A stretch of 64,000 bases of DNA, taken from contig JAGASM010000003.1 of NCBI GenBank assembly GCA_017621735.1, forward strand, positions 1 through 64,000, given 5' to 3'. The notes under the pieces are model-generated. The model saw only the letters and a list, made by a program, of their open reading frames with translations, had not been told where the DNA came from and did no database searches. The position numbers were made by a program, and so were the translations under genes. The DNA is from Clostridia bacterium (GTDB taxonomy: Bacteria > Bacillota > Clostridia > Christensenellales > Borkfalkiaceae). Positions 52,284 to 60,411 of the stretch are shown one piece after another (within the stretch, counting starts at the first letter, position 1; each line of letters opens with the position of its first letter).

Positions 52284-53909
52284 TTATTTGTTGAAATTAT
52301 CCTTCAATGATACGATTTCCGAAAGGCAAAGCATTCCGTCTTCCGTACATTTTTTGTAGTAACCCGTCCGCATCAACTGGAACGCTTCCCCGTCGGGCGC
52401 ATCCAAAAGCGCAGGCTCTGCCTTTCCGTAGAGAAGGTGTTCGCTATCGTAGTTCATGCGTTCGGAAAAGTCTTGCCCCGCATATTCCGCGTCCTTTAAG
52501 AGATAGTCGTACTGTTTTACGACCACGGGGGACGCCGTTTCGGCGTTTACCCAGTGAATGACGCCCTTCGCCTTGATTCCGCTCGTGTCGTTTCCGCTGC
52601 GCGAGGACGGCACGTAAGTACATTTTACCTCGACGACGTTTCCGTTTTCGTCCTGTACCGCCTCGTCGCAACGGACGATGTAAGCGTTTTTCAAACGAAC
52701 GTACCCGCCGAGTTTTAATCGGAAGTATTTCGGAGGGGGATTGAGCGCAAAGTCGCTCTTTTCCACGTAAAGATTCTTTGAGAAGAGGATTTTCCGCTTG
52801 CCCGCGTTTTCGTCCGTCTGATTGACGTCAAAGTCAACCTCTTCGCTGCCTTCGTAGTTGGTTATGGTGAGTTTCAACGGATCGAGCACCGCCATTGCGC
52901 GGGGCGCGTGTGCGTTGAGGTATTCTCTCACGCAAGCCTCGAAATAAGAAATTTCACATTCCGAATTCGCCTTGGCAATCCCTACCCGCTCGCAAAAATC
53001 TTTGATGGCGGGAACGGGAATTCCGCGGTTGCGAAGTCCCGCAAGCGTCGGCATACGCGGATCGTCCCAGCCGTGAACGGCGCCGTCTTCCACAAGTTTT
53101 TTCAAGTACCGCTTGCTCATGACGAGGTTGGTCAAATTCAACCGCGCAAACTCGATTTGGCGGGGTTTGGGAACAAACCCAAGCGAATACCCTACCCAGT
53201 CGTAAAGAGGGCGGTGATCTTCAAATTCAAGCGTACAAAGGGAATGCGTTACCCCTTGTAAATAGTCGCAAATAGGATGCGCGTAATCGTACATCGGGTA
53301 GATACACCACGCATCTCCCGTGCGGTGATGCGTCGCGTGTAAAATACGGTAAATGACGGGATCGCGTAAATTCATATTCGGAGAGGACATGTCGATTTTT
53401 GCGCGCAGGCACTTTTCCCCGTCCGCATACTTTCCTTCCTTCATCTCCGTAAAAAGACGTAAATTTTCCTCAACGGAGCGGGTTCTGTACGGGCTTTCCG
53501 TTCCGGGCTCGGTGAGCGTTCCACGGCTTTCGCGAATTTCATCCGCCGACAAATCGCACACAAACGCCTTCCCCTCTTTGATCAATCGAATTGCAAACTC
53601 GTAAATGACGGGGAAGAAGTCGGAAGCGTACACTTCCTTTTCCCATTGATAGCCCATCCAGCGGATATCCGCGCGAATGGCGTCGACGTATTCCGTTTTT
53701 TCCTTCGACGGGTTGGTATCGTCAAAAAAGAGGTTGCACTTCCCCTTGTACTTTTCCGCCGTTCCAAAGTTGACGAACATGCTCTTTGCATGCCCGACGT
53801 GAAGATATCCGTTCGGTTCGGGCGGAAATCTCGTTTGAATCGCGGTTACCTTGCCCTCCGCCAAGTCCTCGTTGATCATTTGCTCGATGAAATTGCTCGC
53901 TTCCACCAT
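52284..53909 (-). CDS. glnS: Glutaminyl-tRNA synthetase
   Basis: 541-aa class I synthetase. RFPPEPNGYLHVGHAKS carries the HIGH motif, DDTNPSKE and the pattern VMSKRYLKKL the KMSKS loop, and the C-terminal anticodon-binding beta barrels are present (about 340-541). The Gln-specific Cys/Tyr-type pocket (MYDYAHPICDYLQGVTHSLC) favours GlnRS over bacterial GluRS. Most Bacillota make Gln-tRNA through GatCAB, so this gene was probably gained by transfer early in the lineage. The ATG at 53909 has GGAG 8 nt upstream. Confidence 0.96.
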   Translation of the reverse strand: MVEASNFIEQMINEDLAEGKVTAIQTRFPPEPNGYLHVGHAKSMFVNFGTAEKYKGKCNLFFDDTNPSKEKTEYVDAIRADIRWMGYQWEKEVYASDFFPVIYEFAIRLIKEGKAFVCDLSADEIRESRGTLTEPGTESPYRTRSVEENLRLFTEMKEGKYADGEKCLRAKIDMSSPNMNLRDPVIYRILHATHHRTGDAWCIYPMYDYAHPICDYLQGVTHSLCTLEFEDHRPLYDWVGYSLGFVPKPRQIEFARLNLTNLVMSKRYLKKLVEDGAVHGWDDPRMPTLAGLRNRGIPVPAIKDFCERVGIAKANSECEISYFEACVREYLNAHAPRAMAVLDPLKLTITNYEGSEEVDFDVNQTDENAGKRKILFSKNLYVEKSDFALNPPPKYFRLKLGGYVRLKNAYIVRCDEAVQDENGNVVEVKCTYVPSSRSGNDTSGIKAKGVIHWVNAETASPVVVKQYDYLLKDAEYAGQDFSERMNYDSEHLLYGKAEPALLDAPDGEAFQLMRTGYYKKCTEDGMLCLSEIVSLKDNFNK

Positions 53910-53975
53910 ACTCTTTGCTCCGATTAAAAGGTGGGATTTTTCTCGCGTAAGCGTAAACTATCCCTATTTTTTTTG

Positions 53976-53981
53976 ATTATA
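53976..53981 (-). promoter_or_regulatory. glnS promoter (-10 element)
   Basis: Extended -10 TGGTATAAT on the minus strand; I find no good -35. Confidence 0.55.
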
Positions 53982-54036
53982 CCATATTTTATCAAGAAAT
54001 GATACCTTTTCTTAAGCATTTTTTTGAAATTTGTGC

Positions 54037-54042
54037 TATAAT
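54037..54042 (+). promoter_or_regulatory. Leaderless-type promoter of the PAP2 gene
   Basis: Extended -10 TGCTATAAT (TATAAT at 54037-54042), then TTTTGC and the ATG at 54049. The -35 is weak. Confidence 0.6.
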
Positions 54043-54048
54043 TTTTGC

Positions 54049-54897
54049 ATGGACGCTTTTCTTCTCGAATTTTTCAACCGCATCCGCTGCGACGCGCTGA
54101 CCGTATTCTTTGGGTTCTTTTCCTTTTTAGGGGAAGGAATCCCCCTCGTCGTAGGCGTTTTGCTTTGTTTTTGGCTGACGAAACCGCAAACGGGCGAACG
54201 GATCGCCGTCGTCGCGCTTACCTCGCTCCCCCTCAATACGTGGTTAAAGGTCGCCGTTGCGCGCCCGCGCCCGTACGTTGCGGAAACCGTCCCCCTTTTG
54301 CCTGTGGATAACGCCTTTCTTTCCACGACCGATTTGGGTTCTCACGTTTCCTTTCCGAGCGGACATTCGCAGTCGGTTGCAAGTTTTCTCTCCGCCCTTT
54401 CCCTCCGCATAAAAAGGGTTTGGGTTTGGATTGTCTGTATGCTCGTAACCCTCCTCGTCATGCTCTCCCGCCTTTATTTCGGCGTGCACTATCCCACCGA
54501 CGTTATCGCAGGGTTTTTGATCGGATTTTTCGTCGCCCTTTTTTGGACGGTCGTCTATCAAAAGGCGTACGGCGCAAGATATTATATGCTTTGCGCCTTT
54601 GCGATCGCCTCTTTGATTCCCCTCTTTTTCACCCAACCGCACGACTGTTTACAATCGGTCGGCTTGATTTGCGGACTTGCCGTCTTTTTGCCGATTGCAA
54701 ACCGCGTTGCTCCGCCCCTCTCCTCCTTTCCAAAGCGGCTTTTACGCATTCCCGTAGGCGCGCTTGCGGCGGGCGCGGTTTTCCTCGTTTCTCTCCTCTT
54801 CCCGGAAGGGGACGCGTTCCGTCTTTTGTCCTACTTTCTTTTGACGGGAGGCGCAACGGCGGGCGCGCAGGCACTTTTCCGCCTTTTCCGCATTTGA
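54049..54897 (+). CDS. PAP2 family membrane phosphatase
   Basis: 282-aa type 2 phosphatidic acid phosphatase with about eight helices. The three catalytic blocks are clear: KVAVARPRPY, FPSGHSQS and SRLYFGVHYPTDV, so it should be an active lipid or undecaprenyl-pyrophosphate phosphatase facing the outside. The extra C-terminal helices (about 170-282) are a feature of some Clostridial members. MDAFLLEFFNRIR at 54049 is the start: no ribosome site, and the -10 ends 6 nt before it. Divergent from glnS and upstream of glyS. Confidence 0.9.
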   Translation: MDAFLLEFFNRIRCDALTVFFGFFSFLGEGIPLVVGVLLCFWLTKPQTGERIAVVALTSLPLNTWLKVAVARPRPYVAETVPLLPVDNAFLSTTDLGSHVSFPSGHSQSVASFLSALSLRIKRVWVWIVCMLVTLLVMLSRLYFGVHYPTDVIAGFLIGFFVALFWTVVYQKAYGARYYMLCAFAIASLIPLFFTQPHDCLQSVGLICGLAVFLPIANRVAPPLSSFPKRLLRIPVGALAAGAVFLVSLLFPEGDAFRLLSYFLLTGGATAGAQALFRLFRI

Positions 54898-54920
54898 TTG
54901 CGCACACGCGGCGCGAACGC

Positions 54921-54949
54921 TTGACACTTTTTTGAGAAAGTGATAGGAT
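54921..54949 (+). promoter_or_regulatory. glyS promoter
   Basis: TTGACA (54921-54926), 17 nt, TAGGAT (54944-54949). The 30-nt leader leaves no room for a T-box. Confidence 0.75.
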
Positions 54950-54988
54950 ATTCACGAACGAAAATTTATCCCTTTTAGGAGAAAAACT

Positions 54989-56371
54989 ATGTCTGACAGC
55001 AAAAGAGCGGTTACGATGGACAAACTCGTTGCGCTGTGCAAACAGCGCGGAATCATCTTCCCCGGAAGTGAAATTTACGGCGGAATGGGCAACACGTGGG
55101 ACTACGGGCCCGTCGGCGTGGAAATTAAAAACAACATCAAGCGCGCTTGGTGGAAACGCTTCGTACAGGAGAGCGAAAACTCCTACGGCGTCGATGCGGC
55201 AATTTTGATGAATTCCCGCGTTTGGGACGCAAGCGGACACACCACCTCGTTTACCGATCCGAAAATGGACTGCAAAGAGTGCAAGAGCCGCCACCGCGCG
55301 GACAACCTCATCGAGGCGCATTCCAAGGGAAAGGTCAATCCCGACGCAATGTCGAACGAGGAAATGGAAGCGTACATTCAAGAACACCACGTCAACTGCC
55401 CGATTTGCGGCAAATTTAACTGGACGAATATCCGCACCTTCAACTTGATGTTTGAAACGTCCCGCGGGGTTACGGACGAAAATCAAAATAAAATTTACCT
55501 TCGCCCCGAAACGGCGCAAGGGGAATTTGTCAATTTCGGCAACGTACAACGCACGACGCGCGCAAAAGTCCCCTTTGGCATCGCGCAGATCGGCAAGGCG
55601 TTCCGCAACGAAATTACCCCCGGCAACTTTATCTTCCGCACCATTGAATTTGAACAGATGGAACATCAATGGTTTTGCAAAGAGGGAACGGACGGCGAAT
55701 ATTACGTGCAATTTAAGGAAAAAGCGTGGGAATTTTTGACCGCGCTCGGCTTTAACCCCGAACACCTGCGCTTTAAGGATCACGACAAACTCGCCCACTA
55801 CGCAAAGGCGGCGTGCGACATTCAATACCTCTTCCCGATGGGCTGGTCGGAACTCAACGGCATTCACAACCGCACCGATTACGATCTTTCGCGCCATCAA
55901 GAATTTTCGGGAAAGAGCCTCTTGTACGTCGATCCCATCGACAATAGCCGCTATATCCCTTACGTCATCGAATACTCGATCGGCGCCGACCGCTTGATGC
56001 TCGCAACTCTTTCCGAGGCGTACGATGAAGAAACGCTGGAAAACGGCGAGGTGCGCAACGTCATGCGCTTCCACCCCGCTATTGCGGCATATAAGGCGGC
56101 GGTATTGCCCCTCCAAAAGAACCTTGCGCCGCAAGCGAAAGAAATTTACAAGAAACTTGCAAAGCATTTTATGATTTCTTACGACGAGGCGGGCTCGATC
56201 GGAAAGCGTTACAGAAGACAGGACGAAATCGGAACTCCTTTCTGCTTGACCATCGACTTCCAAACGCTCGAAGACGGTACGGTTACCGTCCGCGATCGCG
56301 ACACGATGGAACAAATTCGCCTTTCCGTAGACGAAGTTATCACATATATCAACGAAAAAATTCTCTTTTAA
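54989..56371 (+). CDS. glyS: Glycyl-tRNA synthetase, homodimeric type
   Basis: 460-aa class II synthetase of the alpha2 (archaeal/eukaryal-like) type, not the bacterial alpha2-beta2 type. Motif 2 (GKAFRNEITPGNFIFRTIEFEQ), the RPETAQGEFVNFGNV segment, motif 3 (YSIGADRLMLATL-like) and the C-terminal anticodon-binding domain (about 360-460) are present. A zinc-type pair of Cys (CKEC, CPIC) sits in the insertion around residues 95-145. AGGAGA lies 8 nt before the ATG. A single-gene unit with a strong terminator. Confidence 0.96.
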   Translation: MSDSKRAVTMDKLVALCKQRGIIFPGSEIYGGMGNTWDYGPVGVEIKNNIKRAWWKRFVQESENSYGVDAAILMNSRVWDASGHTTSFTDPKMDCKECKSRHRADNLIEAHSKGKVNPDAMSNEEMEAYIQEHHVNCPICGKFNWTNIRTFNLMFETSRGVTDENQNKIYLRPETAQGEFVNFGNVQRTTRAKVPFGIAQIGKAFRNEITPGNFIFRTIEFEQMEHQWFCKEGTDGEYYVQFKEKAWEFLTALGFNPEHLRFKDHDKLAHYAKAACDIQYLFPMGWSELNGIHNRTDYDLSRHQEFSGKSLLYVDPIDNSRYIPYVIEYSIGADRLMLATLSEAYDEETLENGEVRNVMRFHPAIAAYKAAVLPLQKNLAPQAKEIYKKLAKHFMISYDEAGSIGKRYRRQDEIGTPFCLTIDFQTLEDGTVTVRDRDTMEQIRLSVDEVITYINEKILF

Positions 56372-56377
56372 TAAACG

Positions 56378-56409
56378 GCGCGCACCGTACGGTGCGCGCT
56401 TGTTTTTTT
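56378..56409 (+). terminator. glyS terminator
   Basis: Palindrome GCGCGCACCGT / ACGGTGCGCGC (56378-56399) followed by TTGTTTTTTT. Confidence 0.9.
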
Positions 56410-56489
56410 GTCGCAACGAGAAATGAAAGAGTTTTGTAACGCTGTTTTATTATACTCTTCTTCGTCGCGCGGCTCGCTTTTGCGATACG

Positions 56490-56940
56490 CGCGGGGAAAC
56501 TGTTTTACGGCGTGTGTTGTGCTTATTGTGCCCCCTTCTCCGTCGAACAACCCTTCCGTCGCGCGGGGAAACTGTTTTGCGGCGCGTGTTGTGTTTGGCG
56601 CGGAGAAACTGTTTTTGCGGCGCGCGTTGTGTTTGGCGCGGGGAAACTGTTTTGCGGCGCGTGTTGTGTTTGGCGCGGGGAAACTGTTTTACGGCGCGTA
56701 TTGCGTTTGGCGTAGGGAAACTGTTTATGGCGCGTGTTGTGCTTGGCGCGGGGAAACTGTTTTACGGCGCGCGTTGTGTTTGGCGCGGGGAAACTGTTTT
56801 GCGGCGCGTGTTGTGTTTGGCGCGGGGAAACTGTTTTTACGGCGTGTGTTGTGCTTGGCGCAGAAAAACTGTTTTACGGCGCGTACTGTGCTTATTGTGC
56901 CCCTTCTCCGTCGAACAACCCTTTTTCGTCGCACGGGGAA
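56490..56940. repeat. 37-bp tandem array inside a longer direct repeat
   Basis: GAAACTGTTTTGCGGCGCGT-type units recur about every 37 bp (anchor GAAAC at 56568, 56605, 56643, 56680, 56717, 56753, 56790, 56827 and a variant near 56864). The first (56496) and last (56938) anchors stand 72-74 bp from the next, because both are joined by the same extra segment, TGTGCTTATTGTGCCCC followed by TTCTCCGTCGAACAACCCTT. There are no spacers, so it is not CRISPR. Confidence 0.92.
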
Positions 56941-57059
56941 AATATTTCCGCTTCCCGATTGCAGTTTGCACCCGCTCCAACGCAATCAAAGGCTTAAAAA
57001 CTTCCAACGCCGTAAACGCGGCGCGCCCTCAACACGACCTCGCTTTGATCAAAACAACT

Positions 57060-57091
57060 CCGCCCGCGCACCTTTGGGTGCGCGGGCGGTT
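57060..57091. terminator. Hairpin between the 37-bp array and the SSB-like gene
   Basis: CCGCCCGCGCACC / GGTGCGCGGGCGG stem with a TTTG loop. The T run is on the plus side, but the only gene adjoining is the minus-strand SSB-like gene that ends at 57098. Confidence 0.65.
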
Positions 57092-57097
57092 TTCCGT

Positions 57098-57778
57098 TTA
57101 ATATTGTCCGGACGGCATAGCGTAAACGTCGAATTCTCCGTCCGTGTCGAACGTTTCCCCCTCGTCAAACGCGGCAAGTTTAGAAACGGACACCTCGTAC
57201 GCGGTCATGGTTACCGACTCCGTTTCGGAAAGTTTCTTTTGATACTCTCTGCTTTGAATTCTTCCGGAAAGGGCGACCTTATCCCCCACCTTTAAGTTTT
57301 GAACGAAACGTGCGTTTCTTCCCCAAGCGATACAGGGAATGTAATCGGACTTATTATACGCGCGGTTGACTGCCACCAACAAATCGGCAATTTCCCGATT
57401 GAACGGCGTCGTGCGGTAGACGGGCGGTTTGCAAATGTAGCCCGAAAGCACGATACTGTTCGGATTTTTCTCTTCCGTTCCCTCGACGAGTTCGCGCACG
57501 AACACGGTGAGCATCAAACGGGATCTTCCGTTTTCCAACTTGTTATAACTTCGAAACTGCCCGACGGCGCAAATACGGCTGCCCACGCCGAGGTGGTTTC
57601 CTTGAATGAGCCGCTCCGAAACGGTAACGGGCAAAACGTCCGCCTGCCCCGAAAGCCGCATCACCTTTACGTAGAGTTCATAAAACCCCTCTCCGTACAC
57701 CTCGTGGGAAAAGGTCGCTTCCGACACGATTTCCCCTTCTACGTACACCCGATTGTTTTTCTCCGTATTGTAATCCAT
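57098..57778 (-). CDS. Single-stranded DNA-binding-like protein with two OB folds
   Basis: 226 aa, longer than standard SSB. The C-terminal half (about 110-200) has SSB-type residues: NSIVLSGYICKPPVYRTTP, CIAWGRNARFVQNLKVGDKVAL and RIQSREY. The N-terminal half (about 10-100) reads as a second OB fold (RVYVEGEIVSEATFSHEVYG, VGSRICAVGQFRSY). The acidic end lacks the DDIPF tip that recruits partners in SSB, so this is unlikely to be the main replicative SSB. The ATG at 57778 has GGAGG 7 nt upstream. It lies 27 nt after pdaB on the same strand. Confidence 0.82.
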   Translation of the reverse strand: MDYNTEKNNRVYVEGEIVSEATFSHEVYGEGFYELYVKVMRLSGQADVLPVTVSERLIQGNHLGVGSRICAVGQFRSYNKLENGRSRLMLTVFVRELVEGTEEKNPNSIVLSGYICKPPVYRTTPFNREIADLLVAVNRAYNKSDYIPCIAWGRNARFVQNLKVGDKVALSGRIQSREYQKKLSETESVTMTAYEVSVSKLAAFDEGETFDTDGEFDVYAMPSGQY

Positions 57779-57805
57779 ATCAACCTCCAAAATGAATTTC
57801 CCTCG

Positions 57806-58573
57806 TTAAGATTGCGCCGACGGAATTTGCCTTCCCGACGCGTCGATGGTATAGTTTTCCCGATAAATGAGTTCGCCGATCGGGACGAACTCGTACCCCT
57901 TTGCACGGAGCGTGTCAATGACGATAGGAAGCGCGTCCGCCGTATGTAACCCGTTATTGTGGCAAAGAATGATCGATCCGCTTTTCACCCGCTCGACGAT
58001 GCGCGCGGCGATATCGGACGCGGACAAATCCTTCCAGTCGAGCGAATCGACGTCCCATTGCACGGGAAATATCCCCATGCCGTTGGCGGTATCGACGAGC
58101 AAGTCGTCGTAATCGCCGTAAGGCGGACGAAAGAGCGTAACGCGTTTTTCCGTGATTTTTTCAATCGCCTCGGAAGACGAACGGAGTTCCCCTAAAATTT
58201 CCGTTTCGCTTTGCTTGGACATATACGAATGCGTGGCGCTGTGCGTACCGATTTCGTGCCCGTTTTCGTCGATTTTTTTGACGTAGTCGGGATATTTTTC
58301 CGTCCAAAATTGCACCATGAAGAAGGTCGCGCGCACGTTCCCCGCCGAAAGCGCCTGTAAAATGGCGTCCGTGTGTTCCGTCCCCCACGCGCAATCGAAG
58401 GAAATGGAAATTTTGTTGTCCTCCCGTTCTACCGAATAAATAGGAAGGGAACGCGTCCCGCTCCAATACACTTGCGCCGCGCCCGTCGCGCTTGCCGCAA
58501 ATGCGGAAAGGAGAAAGAGCATAATGAGAGCAACCGCCAAGACGACCGATTTTCGATGTATTTTTTGTTTCAT
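57806..58573 (-). CDS. pdaB: Sporulation polysaccharide deacetylase PdaB-like
   Basis: 255-aa exported NodB-type deacetylase (254 aa in Bacillus, where loss of PdaB makes unstable spores). An N-terminal signal/anchor (about 7-30) is followed by RSLPIYSVEREDNKISISFD, as in PdaB. The catalytic base and metal ligands are FDCAWG (Asp) and HSATH (two His), then RPPYGDYD and LCHNNG. The start at 58573 (MKQKIHRKSVVLAVA) gives a normal signal; longer frames run through the promoter region. The ribosome site is weak (AGGTG). I searched for a sigma-E or sigma-G promoter here and found none convincing. Confidence 0.9.
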   Translation of the reverse strand: MKQKIHRKSVVLAVALIMLFLLSAFAASATGAAQVYWSGTRSLPIYSVEREDNKISISFDCAWGTEHTDAILQALSAGNVRATFFMVQFWTEKYPDYVKKIDENGHEIGTHSATHSYMSKQSETEILGELRSSSEAIEKITEKRVTLFRPPYGDYDDLLVDTANGMGIFPVQWDVDSLDWKDLSASDIAARIVERVKSGSIILCHNNGLHTADALPIVIDTLRAKGYEFVPIGELIYRENYTIDASGRQIPSAQS

Positions 58574-58760
58574 TGACAACACCTGTATCTTATCATTGTT
58601 TGGCGCGGGGAATTTGACCGCTTTTGTCCTTCTTCCTCTTTTTTTGTCGAATTTCCCTTGGGGTGGAAAAAGAACTCGGATTCCCCGCGTTTTCATTGTA
58701 TGCGTCAAACGCACGATTATTCCGCCCTTTTGTAACGGAAAACGCACCGAAACAAAATAA

Positions 58761-58790
58761 GCGCCCGCCGTGCAAATGCACGGCGGGCGC
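58761..58790 (-). terminator. comF terminator
   Basis: GCGCCCGCCGTGC / GCACGGCGGGCGC with an AAAT loop, then TTATTTTGTTT on the minus strand. Confidence 0.85.
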
Positions 58791-58814
58791 TTGATGCCAA
58801 GCGGTTGATTTTAT

Positions 58815-59597
58815 TTACAGCCCCGTCGGGGTTTCGTCTTGATGCGTATGCACCGATTCGTCCTGTTTCGGTGCTTTTTTCACGATCGGCTTGCGCGGTA
58901 CGCTCGTTAACGTCAATACGTTTACTTCTTTTGCGCCTGCACGTTTGAGCGTATAAGAAAGTTCGGATACCGTAGAGCCTGTGGTAAGCGTATCGTCAAT
59001 GATCAATACGGTCTTTCCTCGCAACTCCTTCCGTTTTACTACGTGAAAGCACCCGCGCAAGTTTTCCTCCCGCTCGCGACGGGATAAAATCTTTTGCGCG
59101 TCCGTTTCCCGTTGTTTTATAACGCCGTCGTAAAGCGGTACGCCGACGCGCCCCGAAAGTTCTTCCGCGAGAAGGCGCGACTGATTGTATCCGCGCCGTT
59201 TTTCCGCTCCTTTTGTCATCGGAACGAACGCCAAAAGATCCGTCCCCGTAAAATGAGAAAGATAGCACTCTTCCAACTGTTCCGCACAAAGAAAGCGCAA
59301 GTATTTTGCCCCGTTCTTCAAGCGGGAAACGATGGTTGCGGTCATTTCGCCGTGCGTCCAAACGGAACGCGCTCTGTCGGCGAACAATCTCTTTTCCTTG
59401 CATTCCAAACAAACCCCGTCTTCCTTCCCCGCGCGTCCGCAAAGAGGACAGTACGGCCCTACGTTCCAAGGTAAATTTGCAAAACAGTCCTTGCAAAAGT
59501 AGCCCTCGGAAAACACTTCTTTTCCGCAGCCTTCGCAAGTATAATTGATCTTTTGTTTCCGCTCGAATATACGCGGGATTCGTTTTAGAAAGTTCAT
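58815..59597 (-). CDS. ComF family phosphoribosyltransferase-like protein
   Basis: 260-aa protein of the ComF/GntX family, needed in some species for DNA uptake. Two N-terminal zinc ribbons (CEGC...CKDC and CPLC...CLEC, about 22-75) precede a PRTase-like fold with the PRPP loop VLIIDDTLTTGST (about 205-217) and RRGYNQSRLLAEEL. The start MNFLKRIPRIFERK at 59597 lies just beyond the terminator-like hairpin of the preceding gene and lacks a ribosome site. Earlier frame is antisense-like Thr/Lys-rich run-on through that gene and is rejected. No other com genes are here. Confidence 0.9.
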   Translation of the reverse strand: MNFLKRIPRIFERKQKINYTCEGCGKEVFSEGYFCKDCFANLPWNVGPYCPLCGRAGKEDGVCLECKEKRLFADRARSVWTHGEMTATIVSRLKNGAKYLRFLCAEQLEECYLSHFTGTDLLAFVPMTKGAEKRRGYNQSRLLAEELSGRVGVPLYDGVIKQRETDAQKILSRREREENLRGCFHVVKRKELRGKTVLIIDDTLTTGSTVSELSYTLKRAGAKEVNVLTLTSVPRKPIVKKAPKQDESVHTHQDETPTGL

Positions 59598-59604
59598 ACA
59601 ATGA

Positions 59605-59628
59605 AAGGGGGCGCAATGCGCCCCCCTT
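59605..59628 (-). terminator. Hairpin between the zinc-ribbon gene and comF
   Basis: AAGGGGGCGC / GCGCCCCCCTT around AAT, followed by a short T-rich stretch. It ends 7 nt before the comF ATG, so it may attenuate comF or hide its start. Confidence 0.65.
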
Positions 59629-59634
59629 ATCTCC

Positions 59635-60120
59635 TTAAAAATCGTCGTCGTGTTCGTCGTCTTCGTCGTCCTCGTCGTCGCCGAGCGAATAAATGTCGTC
59701 CCCCGTAACGTACTCGAGATCCTCTTCGTCGTCGGAAACGTACTCTTCCTCTTCCATTTCCTCATCGAATTCTTCGTCGAACGTTTCGTCGATTCCTTCC
59801 ATTCCTTCGTCCAAATCGACGTCGGTATCGTCGTCGAGGTAGTTTCTCCACTCCTCGTCGTCTTCCACCTCGTCTTCCGGCTCCTCGTCGTCGTAGACGG
59901 ACTTTTTGCGGCACTCGTCGCACATCTTTTCTCCTGCGCGCATTTCGTTTTCTCCGCAAATCGGGCAAAGTTCCGTTGCCAAGTCTTCGTCTTCGAAATC
60001 AAGTTCCTCCGTTTCCGTAGGAATTCCCTTTAATTCTTTTAAGCAAATATCGCAGTATTCCTGCTTTTCCGCGTCGATATAATTGAGTTCGCAACGCGGA
60101 CACTTCATATAACGCACCAT
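59635..60120 (-). CDS. Unknown zinc-ribbon protein with a long acidic tail
   Basis: 161 aa. Residues 7-28 and 52-72 hold two CxxC pairs each (CPRC, CDIC, CPIC, CDEC), which suggests two zinc ribbons. From about residue 76 the chain is almost wholly Asp/Glu (DDEEPEDEVEDDEEW, EEEEYVSDDEEDLE, DDEDDEDDEHDDDF) and must be disordered and strongly negative. No known function. The ATG at 60120 follows GGAGGAAGGG. It precedes comF, which also has N-terminal zinc ribbons, by 37 nt on the same strand. Confidence 0.82.
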   Translation of the reverse strand: MVRYMKCPRCELNYIDAEKQEYCDICLKELKGIPTETEELDFEDEDLATELCPICGENEMRAGEKMCDECRKKSVYDDEEPEDEVEDDEEWRNYLDDDTDVDLDEGMEGIDETFDEEFDEEMEEEEYVSDDEEDLEYVTGDDIYSLGDDEDDEDDEHDDDF

Positions 60121-60153
60121 TTTCCCTTCCTCCGTTTGTTTTTAGGCTAATAA

Positions 60154-60182
60154 ATTATATTAGTATTTATTTTTTTTGTAAA
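60154..60182 (-). promoter_or_regulatory. Promoter of the zinc-ribbon-comF unit
   Basis: TTTACA (60177-60182), 17 nt, TATAAT (60154-60159) on the minus strand. Confidence 0.75.
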
Positions 60183-60351
60183 CTGTTTTTTTATGCCTTT
60201 TTCAAAAAAATTCTCGTTTTTTTCTTTTTTTTGAGAAAATTAAAAAAATCACCCAAAAGATCGGGTAATTTTTCGTTTATTTTCTCCGTTTGAAAAGCGA
60301 CGCCCCGCATTTTTTGCTCCTTTGCGCCTGCCTTTACCGTCAACTTCATTT

Positions 60352-60411
60352 TGAAAAAAATCCCGCGCTTATCGCGCGGGATTTTGATCGTTTATTCTTT
60401 TTCTTCCGTTT
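60352..60411 (-). repeat. Shared gene-tail/terminator block, copy 1
   Basis: The 51 nt from TCCCGCGCTTATCGCGCGGG (60361) through CTTCCGTTT (60411) are identical to 61001-61051. The block holds the terminator, the stop codon and the last codons (TEEKE) of the gene at 60392. Confidence 0.93.
60359..60387 (-). terminator. Terminator of the 60.4-kb gene
   Basis: AATCCCGCGC / GCGCGGGATT stem with a TTATC loop, ending in TTTTTTT on the minus strand. Confidence 0.88.

Noticed and set aside
54629..56416. 595-codon minus-strand frame opposite glyS and PAP2
   Set aside because: Shadow of two well-supported plus-strand genes.
56490..56940. CRISPR array
   Set aside because: Units of 37 bp are directly abutting with no unique spacers, and no cas gene is in the window.
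56408..57295. 295-codon frame through the 37-bp array
   Set aside because: Low-complexity Cys/Arg/Leu repeats, open in several frames at once, no start signals.
59598..60002. N-terminal extension of comF
   Set aside because: Thr/Lys/Arg-rich out-of-frame reading of the zinc-ribbon gene; comF begins at MNFLKRIPRIF.
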